NCBI GenBank assembly: GCA_018822065.1
Contig: JAHJKV010000115.1
Coordinates: forward strand, 1 to 10,623
Source: Pseudomonadota bacterium
GTDB lineage: Bacteria > Desulfobacterota > Desulfovibrionia > Desulfovibrionales > Desulfovibrionaceae
DNA: 10,623 nt
Direction of reading: 5' to 3'
Position 1 is the stretch's first letter, and every line of letters begins with the position of its first letter. The position numbers and the translations under genes are program-made. Under the pieces are notes generated by a model. That model saw only the letters and a list, made by a program, of their open reading frames with translations. It was not told where the DNA came from and did not search any database. Positions 1-5,670 of the stretch are shown here, piece by piece.

Positions 1-148
1 CTGCGGCACAGGCCTCGGGCAGGCCCTGGACCGTGTCGTGATCGGTCAGGGCCATGGCCTTGAGACCCGTGGCCACGGCCAGGGCCACCAGTTCCGCCGG
101 TCTGAGGGTGCCGTCGGAGGCGGTGGAATGGGTGTGCAGATCAATCAT
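1..148 (-). CDS. PHP-domain metal-dependent phosphoesterase, N-terminal fragment
   Basis: Only the first 49 codons are in the window; the gene runs off the left edge. The protein starts MIDLHTHSTASDGT, the first metal-binding motif of the PHP (polymerase and histidinol phosphatase) fold, with His5 and His7 as expected metal ligands. A second motif, TDHDT, follows at about residues 34-38. This pattern is typical of the YciV/RNase AM-like group of small PHP phosphoesterases (3',5'-nucleotide bisphosphate phosphatase or 5'-3' exoribonuclease on short RNAs), but other PHP proteins start the same way, so the substrate is not assigned. The ATG is 15 bp after the stop of the DUF151 gene, with an AGGA about 9 nt upstream, so it is probably the third gene of the miaB–DUF151–PHP operon. 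Family assignment is firm; subfamily is inference. Confidence 0.85.
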   Translation of the reverse strand, partial: MIDLHTHSTASDGTLRPAELVALAVATGLKAMALTDHDTVQGLPEACAA

Positions 149-163
149 GAGGATATTCCTGTT

Positions 164-655
164 TCACATCTTGTGCTTCACGTCTGGGTCAAGTTTGCTG
201 AGCTCTTTTGTCCACTTCTCTGCCTCTTCGGTCTTCAATACTTCCTCGTAGCCCTCCATGGACTTGACGCTCGCCTCGGCCAACACGGCCTCGGCAGCCC
301 GAACAGGGGCCTCGGCACGTACAGCCACGGAAATGGCATCAGAGGGACGGGCATCGATGCGCCGCTGCTCACCGCCTTGGTCCACCACGATCTCGGCGTA
401 GAACGTCCCTTCAGTCAGGCGCACGATCTCCACGCCAGTCACTCGTCCACCGAGTTGTTCGATGGACAGAAGCAGCAGGTCGTGGGTCATGGGCCGGTCA
501 AAATCGACCTTGTTCAAGGCCAGCGAGATGGCCATGGCCTCCATGGCACCAATCCAAATGGGAAGGGCCCGGTCACCAGCCAGATCCTTGAGGATCAGCA
601 CCGGTGCCTGGTTTTTTTCGTCCATGGCTAGTCCGAAAATGGTCATCTCTACCAT
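164..655 (-). CDS. Bifunctional nuclease family protein (DUF151/BFN)
   Basis: A 163-residue protein of the DUF151 (BFN_dom) family. Plant and bacterial members have been reported to have RNase and DNase activity, but the physiological role in bacteria is poorly defined. Visible family features are the N-terminal strand region with LPIWIGAMEA (residues 31-40), the RPMTHDLLL segment (54-62) and the DARPSDAI motif (101-108), followed by a helical region. The last ~35 residues are charged and helical, resembling the acidic/UVR-like tail seen in many members. No signal peptide, so cytoplasmic. The gene overlaps the end of miaB by 7 bp (649-655), pointing to one transcript and translational coupling. 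A second in-frame ATG at codon 4 (position 646) would also preserve the whole domain; the true start between these two is not settled. Length is normal for the family. Confidence 0.9.
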   Translation of the reverse strand: MVEMTIFGLAMDEKNQAPVLILKDLAGDRALPIWIGAMEAMAISLALNKVDFDRPMTHDLLLLSIEQLGGRVTGVEIVRLTEGTFYAEIVVDQGGEQRRIDARPSDAISVAVRAEAPVRAAEAVLAEASVKSMEGYEEVLKTEEAEKWTKELSKLDPDVKHKM

Positions 656-2001
656 GGCCTGCCTATCCCTTCTCCCATAAGCGAATGCTTCTTGGCCTGC
701 GTGACCCGGACCGTTTGCAGCTTCCCAGCCAGCTTGAGCCCCTTGGGGTGCTCCACATTAACGATCCGAAACGAGGGGTCCCTACCCTGCCAGAACACGC
801 CAGCTCCGACCTGCACCCGGCTCAGCCCCTCATACAGAACCACAGCCTCCCGCCCGACACAATTCTTTAGACTATTTCTAGTAATCGTATTTTGCAAATC
901 CTGCAAGCGGAGTAATCGGCCCTGGGCCACCTGGGAGTCCACCTTTTCAGGCATACGTTCCGCTGCGGTGCCGGGCCGGTCCGAATACTTGAAGGAATAG
1001 CTGCTCTCAAATCCGACACGCTCGACCATTGCAAGAGTCTGGTCGAAATCCTCCTCGGTTTCACCAGGAAAACCGACGATAAGGTCCGTTCCGAGCACGA
1101 TATCCGGCCTAGCCTGACGCAATCCATCCACGATGGCCAGATAACGTGCCCGATCATATTTGCGGCCCATGCGGGCCAGGATGCGGTCCGACCCGGACTG
1201 CAGGGGCAGATGCAGGTGCGGGGCCAGATTTTCAAGTTCTCCGAAGGCCCGGATCACTTCCGGGGCAATGTCTTTTGGATGCGAAGTGGTGAATCGTAAC
1301 CTATCCAGTTCGGAAAGGGCAGCCACCTGGTGTAAAAGTTGGGCAAAAGACACACCCATGCCGCTTGCATCAGAGCCAAAGCTGTTCACGTTTTGACCCA
1401 GCAGGGTAATTTCACGCACCCCGCGTTCCAACAGAGCCTGGCATTCGCTCAAGATGGCCTTGGGAGGACGTGATTTCTGGCGGCCACGCACGAAGGGTAC
1501 AATGCAATAGGTGCAGAAGTTGTCGCAGCCCTGCATGATATTGACAAAGGCGGTACGGGGCGCGGCCTCTGGTTCGGCCAGTTCCGGCCAGGCCTGCTCA
1601 CGCTCTTCGAAGCGGTCCAGAAACTCGGTGAGCACCAGGCGTCTATCGGGGTGTTCAGCCAGTTCTTCGAGGGCTGCCGGGGCGTGGCGGAGGCCGTCGG
1701 GGCCGAGCACCAGACGGACAAAAGGAAATTTCTCACATAATTTTTGACCTATCTGCTGAGCCACGCACCCTGCCACTGCGGCGAAGATGGCGGGATTGGC
1801 ATCCAGATAGCCGCGCAGGCGGCCAAGCTCGGAATAGACCTTCTGTTCGGGCTTGTCGCGCACGGAACAAGTGTTGAGGATGAAGACCTCGGCCTGGTCT
1901 TCGGCAGCGGCCTCATGGCCCTGCACGGTCAGGGCGCGAGCGAGCCAGTCCGAATCGTTGACGTTCATCTGGCAACCAAAGGTCAGGATATGAAATTTCA
2001 T
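649..2001 (-). CDS. miaB: MiaB, tRNA-2-methylthio-N6-dimethylallyladenosine synthase
   Basis: A 450-residue radical-SAM methylthiotransferase. It converts i6A37 to ms2i6A37 in tRNAs that read codons beginning with U, using two [4Fe-4S] clusters. The N-terminal MTTase domain starts FGCQMN and has the three expected cysteines Cys10, Cys45 (NTCSVRDKPEQK) and Cys79 (AGCVAQ). The radical-SAM cluster is Cys159-x3-Cys163-x2-Cys166 in QGCDNFCTYCIVPFVRGR. A TRAM RNA-binding domain fills roughly residues 375-445. The start is placed at the ATG ending at 2001 because homology begins exactly at MKFHILTFGCQMN. A longer reading frame to 2109 would run through the terminator of the upstream kinase gene and adds an unrelated leader. 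There is no clear Shine-Dalgarno before this ATG (see the promoter entry). Followed by the overlapping DUF151 gene. Related methylthiotransferases (RimO, MtaB) are less likely given FGCQMN and GCDNFCTYC. Confidence 0.96.
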   Translation of the reverse strand: MKFHILTFGCQMNVNDSDWLARALTVQGHEAAAEDQAEVFILNTCSVRDKPEQKVYSELGRLRGYLDANPAIFAAVAGCVAQQIGQKLCEKFPFVRLVLGPDGLRHAPAALEELAEHPDRRLVLTEFLDRFEEREQAWPELAEPEAAPRTAFVNIMQGCDNFCTYCIVPFVRGRQKSRPPKAILSECQALLERGVREITLLGQNVNSFGSDASGMGVSFAQLLHQVAALSELDRLRFTTSHPKDIAPEVIRAFGELENLAPHLHLPLQSGSDRILARMGRKYDRARYLAIVDGLRQARPDIVLGTDLIVGFPGETEEDFDQTLAMVERVGFESSYSFKYSDRPGTAAERMPEKVDSQVAQGRLLRLQDLQNTITRNSLKNCVGREAVVLYEGLSRVQVGAGVFWQGRDPSFRIVNVEHPKGLKLAGKLQTVRVTQAKKHSLMGEGIGRPW

Positions 2002-2008
2002 GGTCGGA

Positions 2009-2037
2009 ATGCTACCCCATTGCCTGTGGGCGGTAAA
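2009..2037 (-). promoter_or_regulatory. Possible miaB promoter, placed for a leaderless transcript
   Basis: On the minus strand, TTTACC (2037-2032) and TAGCAT (2014-2009) are separated by 17 bp. Each matches the sigma-70 consensus at 4 of 6 positions. The -10-like hexamer ends 7 bases before the miaB ATG, so transcription could start at or next to the start codon. This would fit the absence of a Shine-Dalgarno there. The upstream kinase gene ends in a strong terminator at 2105-2074, so a promoter must lie in the 72 bp between it and miaB. Match quality is modest. Confidence 0.35.
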
Positions 2038-2073
2038 GAATGTCCAGAAATGCCCTCTCGGGGACGTATTTCC

Positions 2074-2105
2074 AAAAAAAACGGACCGACTCCGAAGCCG
2101 GTCCG
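2074..2105 (-). terminator. Intrinsic terminator of the PfkB-like kinase gene
   Basis: Read on the minus strand, CGGACCGGC and GTCGGTCCG form a 9-bp stem with one G·U pair and a TTCGGA loop, followed directly by eight T residues (2081-2074). It begins 22 bp after the kinase stop codon and ends 72 bp before the miaB start, separating the two genes into different transcription units. Confidence 0.93.
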
Positions 2106-2127
2106 CCATTAGGGATATGAAAAGCCT

Positions 2128-3066
2128 CTAGAACGGGCAGGTGCCGAAAGCGTCTTCGTAGCGCCGGATGAAATCCACCTTGGTAAAGGTGTGTTCCTGG
2201 GTGCCCTTTCTCTCTACGCAGAAGGAAGCGATGGTCGCGCCGAGGCGGCAGCAGGTCTCCATGTTTGCGCCTAGGCTCAAGCCCTTGAGCAGGCCTGCCC
2301 GGAAGGCGTCACCCGCGCCGGTGGGGTCGGCCACGGTGCTCGCCTTGACCGCCGGGACTTCCAGGACTGAATCCGCAGTGGTCACCCGGCAGCCTTTCTC
2401 GCCCAGGGTGGTCACCAACATCTTGGTTTTAGTCAGCAGACCGGCCTCGTCCAGACCCGTGCCGTTCATGATCAATTCCAGCTCATAGTCGTTGGTGGTA
2501 AGCATGGCGGAACCATCAATGGCCGAGAGCAGTTGTTCGGCGGAGAAGGCCGTGGTGTTCTGGCCGGGGTCGAAAATGTAGGGTAAGCCGAGTTTGCGGT
2601 ATTCGGCCGGGAAATTCATCATGTCTTCCAGGTTACCCGGCGAGACTATACCCACGGAGTTGGCCGCATCCAGACCCGAAAAGTCGAAACCGCAGGGGTT
2701 GTTCATGGCCGCAGGGTTGAAACCTGTGATCTGGTTGTCGCCCATGTCTGTGGTGATGTAGGCCGAGGCCGTGAAGTCATCATCCACGAAGCGAATGGAA
2801 TCGAGGGACAGGCCGTGCTTCGTGAGCCACTCTTTGTAGGCGTTGAAGTCCTTGCCCGCGGTGGACAGGATATGCGGTTTCTCCTCCAGCAGGGCCAGGG
2901 AATAGGCGATGTTTCCGGCAGTGCCGCCAAAGCGCTCCTCCAGGCCGTTGACCAGAAAGCAGACATTCAGGATGTGAATCTTCTCAGGCAGGATGTGATC
3001 CTGGAACTTGCCGGGAAAGTTCATGATTCGGTCAATGGCTAGTGATCCGGAAACATAGATATCCAT
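2128..3066 (-). CDS. PfkB-family kinase, adenosine-kinase-like (AdoK type)
   Basis: A 312-residue cytoplasmic ribokinase-fold enzyme that would phosphorylate a sugar or nucleoside with ATP. The N-terminal strand MDIYVSGSLAIDRIMNFPGKF is followed by the glycine-rich substrate motif GGTAGN (47-52). The NDYE motif (192-195, the NxxE Mg/phosphate motif of the superfamily), TTLGEKG (219-225) and the PfkB signature DPTGAGDAFRAG (247-258) follow, with Asp253 as the expected catalytic base. The SLAIDRIMNFPGKF…ILPEKIHILNVCFLVN opening, the PGAMN-like NPAAMN and the KGTQE near the C-terminus resemble actinobacterial adenosine kinase (AdoK) more than ribokinase or fructokinase, as I recall that family. 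Adenosine is therefore the best substrate guess, but it is not proven. The ATG at 3066-3064 is supported by AGGAG five bases upstream and by the start of homology; the open frame extends further without homology. Flanked on both sides by intrinsic terminators, so probably transcribed alone. Confidence 0.88.
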   Translation of the reverse strand: MDIYVSGSLAIDRIMNFPGKFQDHILPEKIHILNVCFLVNGLEERFGGTAGNIAYSLALLEEKPHILSTAGKDFNAYKEWLTKHGLSLDSIRFVDDDFTASAYITTDMGDNQITGFNPAAMNNPCGFDFSGLDAANSVGIVSPGNLEDMMNFPAEYRKLGLPYIFDPGQNTTAFSAEQLLSAIDGSAMLTTNDYELELIMNGTGLDEAGLLTKTKMLVTTLGEKGCRVTTADSVLEVPAVKASTVADPTGAGDAFRAGLLKGLSLGANMETCCRLGATIASFCVERKGTQEHTFTKVDFIRRYEDAFGTCPF

Positions 3067-3071
3067 ATTTG

Positions 3072-3076
3072 CTCCT
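3072..3076 (-). promoter_or_regulatory. Shine-Dalgarno that fixes the kinase start
   Basis: AGGAG on the minus strand, five bases before the ATG at 3066-3064. It favours this start over any codon in the 81 bases of open frame further upstream. Confidence 0.85.
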
Positions 3077-3123
3077 GTAGCGTTGATTTCGATGGGCCAA
3101 GGGGTAGACCAGCAACGTGCAAA

Positions 3124-3129
3124 GGTCAA
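3124..3129 (-). promoter_or_regulatory. Candidate -35 element for the kinase gene
   Basis: TTGACC on the minus strand (5 of 6 to the sigma-70 -35 consensus) lies immediately after the cutA terminator and about 57 bases before the kinase start. No good -10 hexamer is visible 16-18 bases downstream (TACCCC at 17), so the element may be coincidental or need an activator. Confidence 0.25.
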
Positions 3130-3130
3130 C

Positions 3131-3164
3131 AAAAAGGCCGGGAGCATGGGCTTCCAGCCTTTTT
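3131..3164 (-). terminator. Intrinsic terminator of cytochrome–cutA, probably bidirectional
   Basis: On the minus strand AAAAAGGCTGG pairs with CCCGGCCTTTTT (one G·T wobble). An inner AGC/GCT pairing closes around CCAT, and the RNA ends in five U. It begins 9 bp after the cutA stop. The plus-strand reading also has a T-rich 3' flank (3160-3171), so it could stop antisense transcription as well. Confidence 0.85.
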
Positions 3165-3172
3165 ATTTTTTC

Positions 3173-3487
3173 TCAGGCCGTTTCATCCGCGATCCACTTG
3201 AGGAAGTCCGGGTGGCCGCTTGTCAGGGGCCAGCTGACCACGCAGGGCGTCTCGTAGGGGTGAGCGGCGACCACGGCGGCGGTAAGCGTCTCCAGCAGGG
3301 AGGTCTTGGTCTTGACGAGCAGCACGACCTCATCGGCGCGTTCTATAGCACCCTGCCAGCGATAGATGCTCCGCATGCCGGGCAGGATATTGGCGCAGGC
3401 GGCCAGCCGCTGCTCTACCAGCATGGCCCCAAGTCCCTCGGCACAGGCAAGGTCCGGGGTGGTGATGTAGACCAGCGAACAGGACAT
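3173..3487 (-). CDS. cutA: CutA divalent-cation tolerance protein
   Basis: A 104-residue CutA1-family protein of normal length. The family forms very stable trimers with a ferredoxin-like fold related to PII proteins, binds copper in vitro and was named for copper tolerance; its physiological role is still debated. Visible signatures are the N-terminal strand SLVYITTPD, the RLAACANILPGMRSIYRWQG segment (residues 27-46), the strand EVVLLVKT, the HPYETPCVVSWPL motif (76-88) and the C-terminal GHPDFLKWI. No signal peptide, as is usual. The start at 3487 is chosen because homology begins there, an AGG lies about 7 bases upstream, and upstream in-frame codons fall inside the cytochrome gene. It follows the cytochrome stop by 7 bp and is followed by a terminator, so the two genes form a compact bicistronic unit. 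Confidence 0.96.
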   Translation of the reverse strand: MSCSLVYITTPDLACAEGLGAMLVEQRLAACANILPGMRSIYRWQGAIERADEVVLLVKTKTSLLETLTAAVVAAHPYETPCVVSWPLTSGHPDFLKWIADETA

Positions 3488-3494
3488 CGGGTGC

Positions 3495-3776
3495 CTATTG
3501 GCAGATCTTGGCAAACTCTTCGGGGGGCGCGGCGAGATAAGCGGCCATGTTTGCGGCATCGACCTCGGAGAGGTCCGGCATCCGGCTCTGCATCCGGGAG
3601 ACGGTCGACTCCCACCAGACCAGGTCCTTGCCCAGGTTCTGGCAGACCTTGCCCAGGCCGTGGCAACGGGTGCAGTCTTCCTTGATCAGCAGGCCAGTGT
3701 CATCCATTGCCGTGGAAAAAGATGCGGCGCACAGCAGAGCGACCGCGACGGTGATGGCCAAAATCATAGCTTTCAT
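3495..3776 (-). CDS. Small periplasmic monoheme cytochrome c
   Basis: A 93-residue secreted c-type cytochrome. Residues 1-23 form a Sec signal peptide (Lys2, hydrophobic core 4-20, likely cleavage after FSTA), leaving about 70 residues. One heme-binding motif, CTRCH, is at Cys35-Cys38-His39. The downstream VWWESTVSRMQSRMPDL matches the W-x-x-T-V-x-R-M helix common in small class I cytochromes, so Met62 is the best guess for the sixth heme ligand, with Met66 as an alternative. Two further cysteines, Cys45 and Cys92, are outside the heme motif and may form a disulfide. Cys16 lies inside the signal peptide, but LLC is a poor lipobox. The ATG at 3776 has AAGGA six bases upstream. The partner redox protein cannot be told from this window; the gene is followed 7 bp later by cutA and diverges from nth. 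Confidence 0.92.
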   Translation of the reverse strand: MKAMILAITVAVALLCAASFSTAMDDTGLLIKEDCTRCHGLGKVCQNLGKDLVWWESTVSRMQSRMPDLSEVDAANMAAYLAAPPEEFAKICQ

Positions 3777-3830
3777 GGTCAGTCCTTGTCTTGTGGTTCT
3801 GAGGCGGTTTGTCTTCCCGCCGACGGGTAG

Positions 3831-3858
3831 AGACTACACCAATTGTGTGCTGTTGCAA
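3831..3858 (-). promoter_or_regulatory. Possible promoter for cytochrome–cutA
   Basis: TTGCAA (3858-3853) and TAGTCT (3836-3831) on the minus strand with a 16-bp spacer, about 55 bases before the cytochrome start. Both are partial matches to the sigma-70 consensus. The 135-bp divergent region (3777-3911) must hold the promoters of both flanking operons. I could not identify a convincing one for the nth side. Confidence 0.25.
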
Positions 3859-3901
3859 GAGTCCACTTGAGGAGTGCGGGTGAAGATGCTACCCCAGCCC
3901 C

Positions 3902-3906
3902 GGAGG
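3902..3906 (+). promoter_or_regulatory. Shine-Dalgarno that fixes the nth start
   Basis: GGAGG five bases before the ATG at 3912. It selects this start over an in-frame ATG at 3843 that would add 23 residues with no endonuclease III homology. Confidence 0.9.
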
Positions 3907-3911
3907 CATTG

Positions 3912-4556
3912 ATGGACAACAAAGCGCACGCAACCGATATACTTCAACGTCTGGCCATACGGTATCCCGAGCCTGAACCCGCCCTGGACTGGACCGACGC
4001 CTGGGAACTGCTGGTGGCCACAGTGCTGGCGGCCCAGTGTGCCGACGTCAGAGTCAACCAAGTGACGCCGGGCTTCTTCAAGCGCTGGCCTGGGATTGCG
4101 GACCTGGCTGGTGCAGAGGTCGAGGAGATCGAAGAGGTGGTCCGCTCCACCGGATTTTTCCGTAACAAGGCCAAAAATCTGAAGGGCGCGGCCAGCCTGA
4201 TCATGGCCGAATTCGGCGGCGAGGTGCCCCGGACCATGGCCGAACTCATCCGCTTGCCCGGCGTGGCCCGCAAAACCGCCAACATCGTGCTCAGCAACGC
4301 CTTCGGCGTGCACGAAGGCATTGCCGTAGACACCCATGTCACCCGCCTGGCCTTCCGCCTAGGGCTGACCGAGCACACCGACGCTGTCAAGATCGAACGC
4401 GATCTCATGCCCCTGTTCAAGCGTTCCCAGTGGGGCGACATCAACCATTTTCTGGTCTATTTTGGCCGCGAGGTCTGCCCGGCAAGGACACCGAAATGCT
4501 CGGCCTGCGAACTGACGGACCTCTGCCCCAGGAAGGGAGTGGACAAACATGCCTGA
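3912..4556 (+). CDS. nth: Endonuclease III, DNA glycosylase/AP lyase
   Basis: A 214-residue base-excision repair enzyme that removes oxidised pyrimidines and cleaves the abasic site by beta-elimination. The helix-hairpin-helix with catalytic Lys121 is seen in LPGVARKTAN (115-124), and the catalytic Asp140 in VDTHVTR (139-145). The C-terminal [4Fe-4S] cluster ligands Cys189-x6-Cys196-x2-Cys199-x5-Cys205 are complete and correctly spaced. The N-terminal LLVATVLAAQCADVRVN matches the family's LLSAQ-TD-VN segment. Length is close to E. coli Nth. It is the first gene of an nth–tgt–ydcF-like operon; its last 8 bp overlap the tgt start, so translation of tgt is probably coupled. MutY is excluded by the VDTHVTR sequence and the short length. 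Confidence 0.96.
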   Translation: MDNKAHATDILQRLAIRYPEPEPALDWTDAWELLVATVLAAQCADVRVNQVTPGFFKRWPGIADLAGAEVEEIEEVVRSTGFFRNKAKNLKGAASLIMAEFGGEVPRTMAELIRLPGVARKTANIVLSNAFGVHEGIAVDTHVTRLAFRLGLTEHTDAVKIERDLMPLFKRSQWGDINHFLVYFGREVCPARTPKCSACELTDLCPRKGVDKHA

Positions 4557-5670
4557 GCCCGGCGCTTTCACCATCCACGCCACGGACGGCAACGCCCGCC
4601 GCGCCACCCTGAGCACCGCCCACGGTGACATTCAGACGCCCATCTTCATGCCCGTGGGAACCCAGGGCACGGTCAAAGCCCTCTGTCCCGAGGACCTGCA
4701 CGGCATCGGCGCCCAGATCATCCTGGGCAACACCTACCACCTCTACCTGCGCCCCGGCGACGAGCTGGTGGCCCGGCGGGGCGGCCTGCACAAGTTCATG
4801 CACTGGGACAGGCCGATCCTCACCGACTCTGGCGGCTTCCAGGTGTTCAGCCTGCAGGAAATCCGCAAGATCACCGAGCAGGGCGTGGAATTCCGCTCCT
4901 ACATCGACGGCTCCAAGCATTTCTTCTCGCCAGAAAAAGCCGTGGAGATTCAACAGAATCTGGGCAGCGACATCATGATGGTGCTGGACGAATGCGTTGG
5001 CTACGGGGCGGACCACGAGTATACGGCCAAATCCCTGGAGCTGACCACACGTTGGGCACAACGATGCCGCGAGTTCCATCCCAAGGGCAAAAACGGGCAA
5101 CTGCTCTTCGGCATCACCCAGGGCGGGTTCTTCAAGGACCTGCGAGAGCTGAGCCTCGCGCAACTGCGGGAAATCGACTTTGACGGCTTTGCCATCGGTG
5201 GGCTCTCGGTGGGTGAATCCACCACGGAGATGTACGACATCCTGAGCCATATCGCGCCCATGCTCCCGGCGGAAAAGCCGCGCTATCTCATGGGGGTTGG
5301 GACGCCGCTGGATATCCTTGAGGGCATTGAGCACGGGGTGGACATGTTCGACTGCGTTCTGCCGAGCCGCAATGCCAGGAACGGCACCCTCTACACCTCC
5401 CAGGGCAAGGTGAACATCAAACGGGCCGAGTTCCGTGAAGATGACGCGCCGCTGGACCCGCAATGCGACTGTTATACCTGCCGCAACTTCTCCCGCGCCT
5501 ACCTGCGCCACCTCTACGTGGCCAAAGAGATTCTCTCCTATAGGCTGAATACCATCCACAACCTGGCCTTCTTCCTCAAGACCGTCGCCCTTGCCCGCAA
5601 GGCCATCGAGACAGGGACACTTGCCAAGCTCAAGCGGGCCTATCAGGCCGTGTACGAGGCAAGGGCATGA
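4549..5670 (+). CDS. tgt: Queuine/preQ1 tRNA-guanine transglycosylase
   Basis: A 373-residue TIM-barrel enzyme that exchanges guanine 34 of GUN-anticodon tRNAs for preQ1, in the queuosine pathway. Asp93 lies in TDSGGFQVFSL, Asp147 in VLDECVGYGAD, and the nucleophile Asp268 in MFDCVLPSRNARNG. The zinc site is Cys306-x-Cys308-x2-Cys311 with His337 (NTIHNL), spaced as in the Zymomonas enzyme. GGLSVGE (217-223) is also present. Length is normal for bacterial Tgt. The start ATG overlaps the nth end (8 bp), and GGGAG lies about 9 bases upstream inside nth. The stop overlaps the next ATG (ATGA). No other queuosine genes (queA, queC-F) are in the window. An archaeal-type or DpdA-type transglycosylase is excluded by length and motifs. 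Confidence 0.97.
   Translation: MPEPGAFTIHATDGNARRATLSTAHGDIQTPIFMPVGTQGTVKALCPEDLHGIGAQIILGNTYHLYLRPGDELVARRGGLHKFMHWDRPILTDSGGFQVFSLQEIRKITEQGVEFRSYIDGSKHFFSPEKAVEIQQNLGSDIMMVLDECVGYGADHEYTAKSLELTTRWAQRCREFHPKGKNGQLLFGITQGGFFKDLRELSLAQLREIDFDGFAIGGLSVGESTTEMYDILSHIAPMLPAEKPRYLMGVGTPLDILEGIEHGVDMFDCVLPSRNARNGTLYTSQGKVNIKRAEFREDDAPLDPQCDCYTCRNFSRAYLRHLYVAKEILSYRLNTIHNLAFFLKTVALARKAIETGTLAKLKRAYQAVYEARA

Noticed and set aside
2002..2109. 36-residue N-terminal extension of MiaB
   Set aside because: It would be encoded through the kinase terminator (2074-2105) and precedes the exact start of MiaB homology at MKFHILTFGCQMN.
3083..3685. 200-codon plus-strand frame over cutA and the cytochrome gene
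   Set aside because: It spans two well-supported minus-strand genes and a terminator, and the product is low-complexity Arg/Gly/Pro-rich.
3729..3731. Lipoprotein signal (Cys16) in the cytochrome
   Set aside because: The residues before Cys16 are A-L-L, with Leu at -1 instead of Gly/Ala/Ser. A normal signal peptidase I site (FSTA) follows at residues 20-23.
3843..3911. 23-residue N-terminal extension of Nth
   Set aside because: No homology, and a near-perfect Shine-Dalgarno supports the ATG at 3912.
4441..5559. 372-codon open frame on the minus strand opposite tgt
   Set aside because: It lies antisense to tgt, whose catalytic and zinc residues are all intact. The translated product shows no family features.
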